A DNA stretch of 8,349 nt from Burkholderiales bacterium (GCA_947371645.1 CANBQJ010000166.1:1-8349); one strand, 5' to 3'. Positions 1 to 7,356 are shown, counted from the stretch's first letter. Notes: a model not told the origin generated them from the letters alone. Translations and numbers: made by a program.

Positions 1-8
1 CACGCGCC

Positions 9-593
9 TCACATCTTCAGGAAGTTGGCCAGCATGGCGTGGCCGTGCTCGGTCAGGATGGACTCGGGGTGGAACTGCACGCCTTCCAGCGGGGCGAAGT
101 TCTTGTCAGTGAGCGAAGCCTTGTGGCGCACGCCCATGATCTCGCCGTCTTCGGTGGTGGCCGACACGTGCAGGCAGTCCGGCAAGGCGTCGCGCGCAAT
201 GGCCAGCGAGTGGTAGCGGATGACGGTGAATTGCCTGGGCAGACCGGCGAACACGCCTTGTTCATCGGTGGTGATGACGCTGGTCTTGCCGTGCATCTGC
301 ACCTGGGCCCGGATCACCTGGCCGCCCATGGCCGCACCGATGCTCTGGTGGCCCAGGCACACGCCAAGAATAGGCAACTGGCCAGCAAAGCGCTGCAGCG
401 CGGGCACGCAGATGCCGGCCTCCGCCGGTGAGCAGGGGCCGGGTGACAGCACCAGGCGGTCGGGCTTCAGGGCGGCGATGTCGTCGAGCGAAATTTCATC
501 GTTGCGCACCACCTTGACCTCTTCACCGAGTTCGCAGAAGTACTGCACCAGGTTGAAAGTGAAGCTGTCGTAGTTGTCGATCATCAGCAGCAT
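9..593 (-). CDS. trpG: Anthranilate synthase component II (glutamine amidotransferase), TrpG
   Basis: This cytoplasmic subunit hydrolyses glutamine and passes ammonia to TrpE, which makes anthranilate from chorismate in tryptophan synthesis. The 194-residue length is normal for a complete class I amidotransferase. Visible motifs are DNYDSF near the N-terminus, SPGPCSP (50-56, oxyanion region), GVCLGHQ (77-83) with nucleophile Cys79, and FHPES (174-178) with catalytic His175 and Glu177. The start at 593 has an AGGA ribosome site 7 bases upstream; Met4 is an alternative. Many bacteria use one such subunit for both anthranilate and p-aminobenzoate synthesis, so a PabA role cannot be excluded. 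The stop is 8 bases from the window edge; trpD would be expected beyond it but is not visible. Its partner trpE is about 5.2 kb upstream on the same strand, so trpG probably needs its own promoter. Confidence 0.96.
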   Translation of the reverse strand: MLLMIDNYDSFTFNLVQYFCELGEEVKVVRNDEISLDDIAALKPDRLVLSPGPCSPAEAGICVPALQRFAGQLPILGVCLGHQSIGAAMGGQVIRAQVQMHGKTSVITTDEQGVFAGLPRQFTVIRYHSLAIARDALPDCLHVSATTEDGEIMGVRHKASLTDKNFAPLEGVQFHPESILTEHGHAMLANFLKM

Positions 594-621
594 GGTCGCG
601 ATCCTGTGTGGACGTGGACAT

Positions 622-636
622 CAGGCGAAGCGCCTG
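622..636 (-). other. Short hairpin in the trpG leader
   Basis: A perfect 6-base inverted repeat (CAGGCG / CGCCTG) with a 3-base loop lies 29 bases upstream of the trpG start. In a trpG transcript it would fold just before the ribosome-binding site. It could modulate translation, or be chance in GC-rich DNA. Confidence 0.3.
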
Positions 637-796
637 GGTACATGGGCACGGAGGTGTGGTCCGGTGTCCCCCTCGGAGCCCCTGGGTGTAGCGCAGCGGT
701 GGGGACCGGGCGCAGGAGCGTGTGCGGAGTGGCTGGCGTTACCGCCACCAACGCGAATCCAGGCGGGCAATGTCCGAGGTTTGCTGCATCTTGAAG

Positions 797-802
797 ATTC
801 TA
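797..802 (-). promoter_or_regulatory. Possible -10 element for trpG
   Basis: On the minus strand this reads TAGAAT, five of six matches to the sigma-70 -10 consensus, about 200 bases upstream of trpG. I see no convincing -35 box at 16-18 bases. It is offered because trpG is separated from trpE and has a hairpin between it and the upstream octaheme gene. Confidence 0.22.
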
Positions 803-869
803 CATGGCGCGCTGCCGCCCTGGGCTTGAGGGGGCGCTGCCAGAGCCGGGCGGGCGACGCCCCCCCCCC

Positions 870-899
870 GGGCTTCCACACCAGCTTTGGTGTGGGCCC
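870..899 (-). terminator. Hairpin downstream of the octaheme cytochrome gene, without a U-tract
   Basis: CCACACC (876-882) pairs perfectly with GGTGTGG (889-895) across a 6-base loop. GGGC (870-873) then pairs with GCCC (896-899), leaving a 2-base bulge. It sits 33 bases after the octaheme stop codon, where a terminator is expected. On the minus-strand transcript it is followed by ten G rather than a U-run, so it is not a classical intrinsic terminator. It may protect the 3' end or act with Rho. Confidence 0.45.
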
Positions 900-932
900 A
901 TCAGCGTGCGCGATGCCGAATGTGCGGGCGAC

Positions 933-1688
933 TCAGTCGTCCCCACCACCGCCTCGCCGACCATCGCGCCGGCCCTCACCCTGACCCTCCGCCTCACCGT
1001 CTGCGCTGCGGTGGCATTCGACGCAGTCCTCAAAGTCGCGAATGCCTTCCTCTTCGTGGTCGGCCCGCACTTTGGCTGGCGTGTGTTCATGACAGCCATA
1101 GCAGGTGTACTTGCTGTGGTCGCCCGCAACGTGGCAGGTCGCGCAGGCCACGTTGTGGTCTCTATCGAGCAAGAAGTACTTGTCGTGCTCAAACGTGGCC
1201 GGCTTCCAGGCTTCGGTCGCATGGCACTGCGCGCACCCTTGGGTCAAACTGCGGTGCATGTTGTTGTCCGGCGGGACATGGCACGCAGCGCAACGGTCGC
1301 GTGTCTGCGGCCTCAGCATCGCGTGCGAAAACGGCTTTCGGCTGTGCTGGGTGAGCTTGGGGCCAGCGTGGTCGCTGTGGCAGGCCATGCAGTTTTGTTC
1401 GATCAACTCTTGATGGAATGAGCGCTTCAGTGGGGTGACTTTGCCCCCTGTGATCGCCACACCCTTGGTCGTGCGCAAGCCAATGTCCGGCAGCGCGTGG
1501 CAAGCGATGCAGCGCTCGGCGCTGGCACCCCGCAAAGGCGCGTGGCAGGCGAAGCAATCTGTGGCCAGGGCCGCGTGTTCGGGCACCAGCGCCCCGGGGC
1601 TGACCATCAGGTGAGGGTAGATGAACACCAGCGCCAGCAGCACCAGCAGGTTGGCGCCGATGACGACCCACACCCAGCGGCCCTTCAT
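933..1688 (-). CDS. Membrane-anchored octaheme c-type cytochrome (class III / cytochrome c3-like)
   Basis: The 251-residue protein has eight CXXCH heme-attachment motifs, with first cysteines at 45, 60, 100, 133, 152, 182, 196 and 222. Residues about 6-24 form one hydrophobic helix after a Lys/Arg start and no signal cleavage site is obvious, so the hemes should face the periplasm on an inner-membrane anchor. Eleven or so other histidines (for example 39, 92, 107, 115, 122, 145, 168, 178, 191, 202, 211) could supply bis-His ligation. The last 20 or so residues are a Gly/Arg/Asp/Glu tail. The start at 1688 overlaps the stop of the upstream b-cytochrome gene in an ATGA junction, so translation is probably coupled. 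An upstream in-frame start at 1778 is rejected because it would lie inside that gene. Role: multi-heme electron conduit, probably last in this operon's chain. The redox partner is unknown. Heme attachment would need the Ccm machinery, encoded elsewhere. Confidence 0.88.
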   Translation of the reverse strand: MKGRWVWVVIGANLLVLLALVFIYPHLMVSPGALVPEHAALATDCFACHAPLRGASAERCIACHALPDIGLRTTKGVAITGGKVTPLKRSFHQELIEQNCMACHSDHAGPKLTQHSRKPFSHAMLRPQTRDRCAACHVPPDNNMHRSLTQGCAQCHATEAWKPATFEHDKYFLLDRDHNVACATCHVAGDHSKYTCYGCHEHTPAKVRADHEEEGIRDFEDCVECHRSADGEAEGQGEGRRDGRRGGGGDD

Positions 1689-2272
1689 CGCCAGCCCCAA
1701 AACAGGCACACGGCCACGATGTGGGACAAGGCCAGCACGGCGAAGGCCAGCGTGATCGGGAAGTGGACAGCGCGCCACTGTTTCACGACGTCGAAGGTCA
1801 GGCTGTCCCAGTACATGCGCTCGGTGAGCTCCTCGGGAGAGAGGCCTTGCTCACGCATCTTCTGTCGAGCTTCTTCAAGGTGGCGCCGCGACCTGCCGAG
1901 CAAGAACTTGCCCGTCAGCCCGCTGGCCACGTTGATGAGCATGGCCCCGACCGCCAACCAGCCCAAAATGGCATTGAAGTGGATGCCCGCATGGACCAGC
2001 ACCAACAGTGACCCGGCCCAGGCCATGTATTCGTGCCAGCGCAAGAGCGTGGCCGGCTGCCCTGATGTGATCAGCTTGCGCTTGCGCAGCGAATAGCCCA
2101 GTGAGCCGAGGATGAGCAAGACGCCAGGAATGCCGAGCCAGCGGCCAACCCAGACGGCATCAACCCAGTGCAGGGCCGCATCGCAAAGCAAGGCAGCCGC
2201 AGCCAATGCGATCAGTGACAGGTAGAACGGCAGGACATCGCGACTGAACAGGCGTGCACTCATGGTGTTCAT
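1685..2272 (-). CDS. Small integral-membrane b-type cytochrome, ferric-reductase-like heme core
   Basis: The 195-residue protein has about five membrane helices (roughly 14-34, 46-62, 82-97, 102-123, 170-191). Two histidine pairs have identical spacing: His80/His94 in helix 3 and His170/His184 in helix 5, each HX13H. This is the pattern of two-heme b-type cytochromes of the ferric reductase / NADPH oxidase type. Positive loops (RKRK near 63-66; a basic stretch at 122-140) suggest His80 and His170 are on the cytoplasmic side and His94 and His184 on the periplasmic side. It has no flavin domain of its own; that lies in the gene just upstream. The start is ambiguous: three ATG codons occur in a 9-base tandem repeat. 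The one at 2281 overlaps the upstream stop as ATGA but is only 1 base from GGAGG. The one at 2272 has GGAGG 10 bases upstream and is chosen. Family assignment is by motif only. Confidence 0.82.
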   Translation of the reverse strand: MNTMSARLFSRDVLPFYLSLIALAAAALLCDAALHWVDAVWVGRWLGIPGVLLILGSLGYSLRKRKLITSGQPATLLRWHEYMAWAGSLLVLVHAGIHFNAILGWLAVGAMLINVASGLTGKFLLGRSRRHLEEARQKMREQGLSPEELTERMYWDSLTFDVVKQWRAVHFPITLAFAVLALSHIVAVCLFWGWR

Positions 2273-2281
2273 GGTGTTCAT
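2261..2281 (-). repeat. 9-bp tandem repeat carrying three consecutive in-frame ATG codons
   Basis: Read on the minus strand, ATGAACACC occurs twice and is followed by a third ATG, giving possible starts at 2281, 2272 and 2263. Gain or loss of a unit would alter the N-terminus by three residues (Met-Asn-Thr) without a frameshift and would change Shine-Dalgarno spacing from the GGAGG just upstream. Confidence 0.75.
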
Positions 2282-3477
2282 GCCTCCAGCACCAATGCCG
2301 ACAGTGGCCTGCCCACGCAGAGCAGGCAATGCCCTTTGGCGATGTCATGGTCAGGCGTTTCGGTGTAGCCCACGGTGCCCGCCGTGAGGGCGGTCTCACA
2401 GCTGCCGCAACTGCCAGACCTGCAACCAGAATCCAGCGTCACGCCTTGGCGCTCTGCGAAGTCGAGCAGGTTCGCATCCTGTCCGCCCCAGATCAGGGTG
2501 CGACCGGAACGGGCAAAACGCACTTCAATGGCGCTTGGCGTGGCAGCCAATGGCTCGTTGCTTGCAGGCAGGGCGGGCCCCCATGTGGCCGGCCCGAAAG
2601 CTTCGAAGTGGAGGTCGGCTTCTTTGACGCCCCAGGCGCGCAGCGCGGGCACCAGGCTTTGCATCATCGGCGAGGGCCCGCAGACGTAGAACTGATGCCT
2701 GCCATGCGGCAGGGTGCGGCGCAGCAGTTCAAGGTCGATGTGTCCGGTGTGATGGTGCTCAAGCCCCTGGGCATCTTCTGGTGCGGGGCCGCTGTAGACG
2801 ATGTGGAGCTTGAAGTTCGGGTGCGAGTTGGCCAGTTCTTGCAGCCATGGTTTGAAGGCCTGTTCGTCGCTGCTGCGCACGCCGTGGTACAGATGGACCA
2901 CGCGCCCGGGTTGCTCGGCGAGACACCAGCCCAGCATGCTCATCATGGGCGTGATGCCAATGCCCCCGGCAATGAACACAGCAGGCACGGTGGCATCAGT
3001 GTCGATGAAAAAATGGCCAGATGGCGCCTTGACCTGGAGCACATCGCCCGGCTGCACCCGGTCATGAAAGAAGCATGACGAGACACCCGCTGGCATGCGC
3101 TTGATGGTGATGCGGTAGCCCGTCGGATCTGGTCGATCAGACAGCGAGTAGCACCGGGTGATGGTGCGTTCGCCGCCTGCGCGGTCGTCTGGCACCTTCA
3201 GCGCGAAGGTGAGGTATTGACCCGGCTGGAACGGCCAGAGCGGTGCGCCATCAACGGGTTGAAGGTAGAACGAGCACTGCGTCTGGGCTGCATCCTCGAA
3301 CTCCCGCCTCACGACGCGGAAGTCCCGCCAGCTGGCCCCGGGAATGGCGCGCGAGGGGGCGACGTCTGGCGCCCCGTCAACGGTCACGCGGCGGCGCCAC
3401 AGCGCGAAGGCCACGCCTGCAAGCACCTGCGCCAACAAAGCCAAGGTGATGCCGGTGAGCAGTTGAAGGGTGGTCAC
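2278..3477 (-). CDS. Membrane-anchored FAD/NAD(P)/[2Fe-2S] ferredoxin reductase
   Basis: This 399-residue flavoprotein should oxidise NADH or NADPH and pass electrons through FAD to a [2Fe-2S] cluster. Residues 5-27 form one membrane helix followed by three arginines, which by the positive-inside rule puts the catalytic part in the cytoplasm. FAD binding is shown by RCYS (108-111). Nucleotide binding is shown by GGIGITP (171-177) and CGPSP (266-270). A C-terminal plant-type ferredoxin domain has Cys352, Cys357, Cys360 and probably Cys387. The FAD, NAD, ferredoxin order matches the VanB/Hcr arrangement, but neither usually carries an N-terminal anchor. The start is a GTG at 3477 with no clear ribosome site; an in-frame stop 18 bases upstream (3496-3498) leaves no earlier choice. 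It is first in the operon, and its stop overlaps one possible start of the b-cytochrome, its likely acceptor. It lacks the oxygenase partner expected of VanB-type reductases. Confidence 0.9.
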   Translation of the reverse strand: MTTLQLLTGITLALLAQVLAGVAFALWRRRVTVDGAPDVAPSRAIPGASWRDFRVVRREFEDAAQTQCSFYLQPVDGAPLWPFQPGQYLTFALKVPDDRAGGERTITRCYSLSDRPDPTGYRITIKRMPAGVSSCFFHDRVQPGDVLQVKAPSGHFFIDTDATVPAVFIAGGIGITPMMSMLGWCLAEQPGRVVHLYHGVRSSDEQAFKPWLQELANSHPNFKLHIVYSGPAPEDAQGLEHHHTGHIDLELLRRTLPHGRHQFYVCGPSPMMQSLVPALRAWGVKEADLHFEAFGPATWGPALPASNEPLAATPSAIEVRFARSGRTLIWGGQDANLLDFAERQGVTLDSGCRSGSCGSCETALTAGTVGYTETPDHDIAKGHCLLCVGRPLSALVLEA

Positions 3478-3712
3478 AGATGAAGGGGTTTGGTTCTAGC
3501 CGGCAGCAGCGACAGGCTGAGCGTGGTGAGGCGTGGCGTCCGTGCGGTGCCGCACAGAGAACATCATCGCGTGCGCCGGGCGGCAGGGGCACGACCTACA
3601 TCAAGGTCTGTAGCGACGTGTGATGGCCAGGGTTCAGTCCGCCTTCATGCCCATGCGGCACCGTCGGCATGGACTTCAGCTGAAGCCACCCACAATTCAC
3701 CGAGGTATCGCA
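3478..3712. promoter_or_regulatory. Divergent control region between the reductase operon and the peroxidase gene
   Basis: This 235-base region must hold both promoters. I find no good -35/-10 pair on either strand. It is rich in inverted repeats: GTGCGG-TG-CCGCAC (3542-3555), GACCT-N6-AGGTC (3593-3608) overlapping CTACA-N8-TGTAG (3596-3613), CCATGC-N10-GCATGG (3651-3672), and a perfect 12-base palindrome CTTCAGCTGAAG (3674-3685). These are candidate operators for joint control of both transcripts. No complete FNR or CRP site is present. Confidence 0.5.
3702..3705 (+). promoter_or_regulatory. Ribosome-binding site deciding the peroxidase start
   Basis: GAGG lies 7 bases before the ATG at 3713, whose product begins directly with a signal peptide. 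This supports 3713 over the upstream in-frame ATG at 3620. Confidence 0.75.
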
Positions 3713-4708
3713 ATGACCGCACACCTTCTCATCGCCAGCCTGGCCTTGTCCGTGACTGGCCTCGCCCATGCGGCCGCCAGTGGCGAGCCCATTCAACCCA
3801 TTTCGCCCGCCCGGGTCACCAACCCGAAGCTCGTCGAATTGGGGAAGAAGCTGTATTTCGACCCGCGCTTGTCCAAGTCCGGCGCCATCTCCTGCAACAC
3901 CTGCCACAACCTGTCTATGGGCGGCACGGACAACATCCGGACGTCGATCGGGCACAAGTGGAAAGAAGGGCCGATCAATTCGCCCACGGTGCTCAACGCC
4001 GGCCTGAATGTCGCGCAGTTCTGGGATGGCCGCGCCAAGGATCTGCAGGCCCAGGCTGGCGGGCCCATTGCGAACCCTGGAGAGATGGCGTCCACCCACG
4101 CATTGGCCGTTGAAGTGCTGCAATCCATTCCTGCCTACGTGGCGGAATTCAAGCGCGCATTGGGCTCTGACCAGGTCACGATGGCAGGGGTGACCCAAGC
4201 GATCGCCGCCTTCGAAGACACCTTGACCACGCCGAACTCTCGCTTTGACAAGTGGCTCAAAGGCGACAAGCAGGCACTCAAGGCCGATGAACTGGACGGG
4301 TACAACTTGTTCAAAAGCAGCGGTTGCATTGCGTGCCACAACGGCCCTGCGGTAGGCGGCAACTCCTTCCAGAAATTTGGCGTGGTCGCGCCGTACAAGA
4401 CGGTCAACGCGGCGACAGGTCGGATGGCCGTCACCGGCCTGGATGCCGATCGCTTCAAGTTCAAGGTGCCCACGCTGCGCAATGTGGAGCTCACCTACCC
4501 GTACTTCCACGACGGCGCCGCCAACACGCTGAAAGAAGCCGTGGACACGATGGGCCGCATCCAGCTGGGCAAGACCTTCAGTGCCGATGAGAACGCCAAG
4601 ATCGTGGCCTTTCTGAAGACGCTGACCGGCGATCAGCCGAACTTCAAGCTGCCGATCTTGCCGCCGTCCGCCGACGGCACGCCCAAGCCGCAACCCTTTG
4701 CCATGTAG
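3713..4708 (+). CDS. ccpA: Periplasmic di-heme cytochrome c peroxidase
   Basis: The enzyme reduces hydrogen peroxide to water in the periplasm using electrons from small c-type cytochromes or similar donors. Of 331 residues, the first 20 are a signal peptide with likely cleavage at AHA/A. Heme motifs are CNTCH (61-65, peroxidatic low-potential heme) and CIACH (205-209, high-potential heme). Other family marks are His81 in a GHKW...GP.NSPTV.N segment (distal ligand), Glu124 in NPGEM (catalytic glutamate), and Met280 in an MGR.QLG segment (probable axial ligand of the second heme). Length is normal. The start at 3713 has GAGG 7 bases upstream; an earlier in-frame ATG at 3620 would add a basic stretch ahead of the signal peptide and is rejected. 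It is divergent from the reductase/cytochrome operon and may draw electrons from it, which is inference. MauG-like relatives share the fold, but the His81, Glu124 and Met280 features favour a true peroxidase. Confidence 0.94.
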   Translation: MTAHLLIASLALSVTGLAHAAASGEPIQPISPARVTNPKLVELGKKLYFDPRLSKSGAISCNTCHNLSMGGTDNIRTSIGHKWKEGPINSPTVLNAGLNVAQFWDGRAKDLQAQAGGPIANPGEMASTHALAVEVLQSIPAYVAEFKRALGSDQVTMAGVTQAIAAFEDTLTTPNSRFDKWLKGDKQALKADELDGYNLFKSSGCIACHNGPAVGGNSFQKFGVVAPYKTVNAATGRMAVTGLDADRFKFKVPTLRNVELTYPYFHDGAANTLKEAVDTMGRIQLGKTFSADENAKIVAFLKTLTGDQPNFKLPILPPSADGTPKPQPFAM

Positions 4709-4717
4709 CAGGCTGGT

Positions 4718-4740
4718 GGCCCGCGGTTTCGCCGTGGGCC
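4718..4740 (+). terminator. Hairpin between the convergent peroxidase and CDF genes
   Basis: GGCCCGCGG (4718-4726) pairs with CCGTGGGCC (4732-4740) over a 5-base loop. This gives nine base pairs with one G-U pair in the plus-strand transcript. It starts 10 bases after the peroxidase stop. On the opposite strand the G-U becomes an A-C mismatch, so it suits the plus-strand message better. There is no U-tract. Confidence 0.6.
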
Positions 4741-4746
4741 GGAGGC

Positions 4747-5721
4747 TCAGACTGGGGTGATGGCACGTGCCGAGGGCACAGCGGGCCCGCCGTGATCCAG
4801 ATCTGGGCGCAACCAGGGGTCGACGTGGGTCATCACGTTCAACACCCGATGCCGCTGCAACACCTGCAGCCGCGCTTGAACGGCAATGTCGTGCCCGGCT
4901 TCGACGCTGATGGTCGCATCGACTTCGAGGTGGGCATCCACGACGATCATGTCGCCCATCTTGCGTGTGCGGATGTCATGCACGCACTTCACGCCCGGCG
5001 AGGCCTCCAGCGTCTGGCGGATGGCACTGATCTCTTGTTCGTCCGCCGACCGGTCCATCAGGTCGTGCATGGCATCCCAGCTGAAGCCCCAGCCCATCTT
5101 GGTGACCATGAAGCCGACAATGAGTGCAGCGATCGGGTCCAGGATCGGGTAGCCCGCCAGGTTGCCGATGATCCCGATGCCGACCACCAGCGACGATGCC
5201 GCATCTGACCGTGCATGCCAAGCATTGGCCACCAGCATGCTGGACTTCACGCGCTTGGCCACCGACAGCATGTAGCGAAACAGCAGCTCCTTGGCGATGA
5301 GCGCACCACCCGCCACCCACAAGGCGATCACGTGGACCTGCTGCACCAGCTCAGGCGCTTCGAGCTTGCGAAACGCCGACCACAGCATGCCGATGCCGAC
5401 GGCCAGCAGCAGCGCGCCGAGCACCAGCGATGCCGCCGTCTCGAAGCGCTGGTGCCCGTAGGGGTGGTCTTCGTCGGCGTCCTTCTTGGCGTGGTGCCCG
5501 GCGAAGAGCACGACAAAGTCAGCCACCAGGTCAGACAAGGAGTGGATGCCATCGGCCACCAGGCCCTGCGACTTCGCCAGGATGCCCACCAACACCTGGG
5601 TGATGGTGAGGATGAGGTTGATGCCCACACTGACCCACGTGCTGCGGGACGCCGCTGCGGCCCGCACTTCGGGGCTGTGCAGCGGATCTTCGAGGTCGTC
5701 GGCGATGGGGGTGATGGGCAT
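4747..5721 (-). CDS. Cation diffusion facilitator (CDF) metal efflux transporter
   Basis: This inner-membrane antiporter should export divalent metal ions in exchange for protons. The 324 residues fit a typical bacterial CDF: six predicted helices over about 28-210, then a cytoplasmic metal-binding domain (about 212-302). The transport site is visible as His60/Asp64 in GIHSLSD (helix 2) and His169/Asp173 in WHARSD (helix 5). E. coli YiiP has Asp at the position equivalent to His60; the HD-HD set is commonly linked with zinc preference, though this is not proof. DEDHPYGHQRFE (82-93) is the usual conserved loop. The ATG start at 5721 has no strong ribosome site. It lies 104 bases after trpE on the same strand, with a long hairpin between them, so co-transcription is uncertain. 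No metal-responsive regulator gene is nearby. The metal could be Zn, Fe, Mn, Co or Cd. Confidence 0.93.
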   Translation of the reverse strand: MPITPIADDLEDPLHSPEVRAAAASRSTWVSVGINLILTITQVLVGILAKSQGLVADGIHSLSDLVADFVVLFAGHHAKKDADEDHPYGHQRFETAASLVLGALLLAVGIGMLWSAFRKLEAPELVQQVHVIALWVAGGALIAKELLFRYMLSVAKRVKSSMLVANAWHARSDAASSLVVGIGIIGNLAGYPILDPIAALIVGFMVTKMGWGFSWDAMHDLMDRSADEQEISAIRQTLEASPGVKCVHDIRTRKMGDMIVVDAHLEVDATISVEAGHDIAVQARLQVLQRHRVLNVMTHVDPWLRPDLDHGGPAVPSARAITPV

Positions 5722-5745
5722 GGCGAGGCAGTTGGCGGTTCTGGG

Positions 5746-5775
5746 CAGCGCTTTACCCCGGTGGGCAAAGCACTG
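5746..5775 (-). terminator. 13-bp hairpin between trpE and the CDF gene
   Basis: Arms 5746-5758 and 5763-5775 pair over 13 positions in the minus-strand transcript (CAGTGCTTTGCCC with GGGTAAAGCGCTG, two G-U pairs) around a 4-base loop. In the plus-strand transcript both wobbles become A-C mismatches, so the structure evolved for, or at least fits, minus-strand RNA. It is 50 bases after the trpE stop and 24 before the CDF start. No U-run follows. It may terminate trpE transcription, stabilise the 3' end, or be part of the CDF leader. Confidence 0.5.
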
Positions 5776-5825
5776 ACCTGAGCCTAGCCTTTGATCCTGA
5801 CGGCCAGCTTAACGCTGCCAAGGCA

Positions 5826-7304
<1,479 letters not shown>

Positions 7305-7341
7305 GGTGGGGGCCTCCAAGCCCTTGGGGGCGCTGCGGCCA

Positions 7342-7356
7342 GCAGCTCTGAGCTGC
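7342..7356 (-). promoter_or_regulatory. 15-base palindrome just upstream of trpE
   Basis: GCAGCTC-T-GAGCTGC is a perfect palindrome with one central base, 38 bases before the trpE start. In RNA it folds as a 6-bp stem with a 3-base loop. It follows two closely spaced Trp codons on the minus strand (see findings). It could be an operator or a leader hairpin. Confidence 0.4.

Larger units (their letters stand above)
594..932. other. Intergenic region between the octaheme cytochrome gene and trpG
   Basis: This 339-base stretch carries no gene I can support. It holds a 6-bp hairpin next to trpG (622-636), a small inverted repeat TGGCG/CGCCA (734-747), a possible minus-strand -10 box (797-802), a run of ten C (860-869) and a strong hairpin (870-899). 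Open frames on both strands here show no recognisable protein family and look like high-GC noise. Confidence 0.6.

Noticed and set aside
621..881. 86-codon minus-strand open frame in the gap before trpG
   Set aside because: No ribosome site, family resemblance or hydrophobic pattern; it runs through the hairpin and C-run.
1686..1778. Longer N-terminus for the octaheme cytochrome from the ATG at 1778
   Set aside because: It would overlap the b-cytochrome gene by about 90 bases and bury the membrane anchor behind 30 unlike residues; the ATGA overlap at 1688 is far better.
2254..3078. Plus-strand open frame (274 codons) opposite the reductase gene
   Set aside because: Same artefact: composition-driven, no recognisable motif, and the opposite strand encodes clear FAD, NAD and ferredoxin motifs.
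3596..3613. FNR-type site (TTGAT-N4-ATCAA) near the peroxidase
   Set aside because: Only one half-site (ATCAA/TTGAT at 3600-3604) is present; the other arm does not match.
3620..3712. Longer N-terminus for the peroxidase from the ATG at 3620
   Set aside because: It would place 31 basic residues ahead of a good signal peptide; the ATG at 3713 has its own ribosome site.
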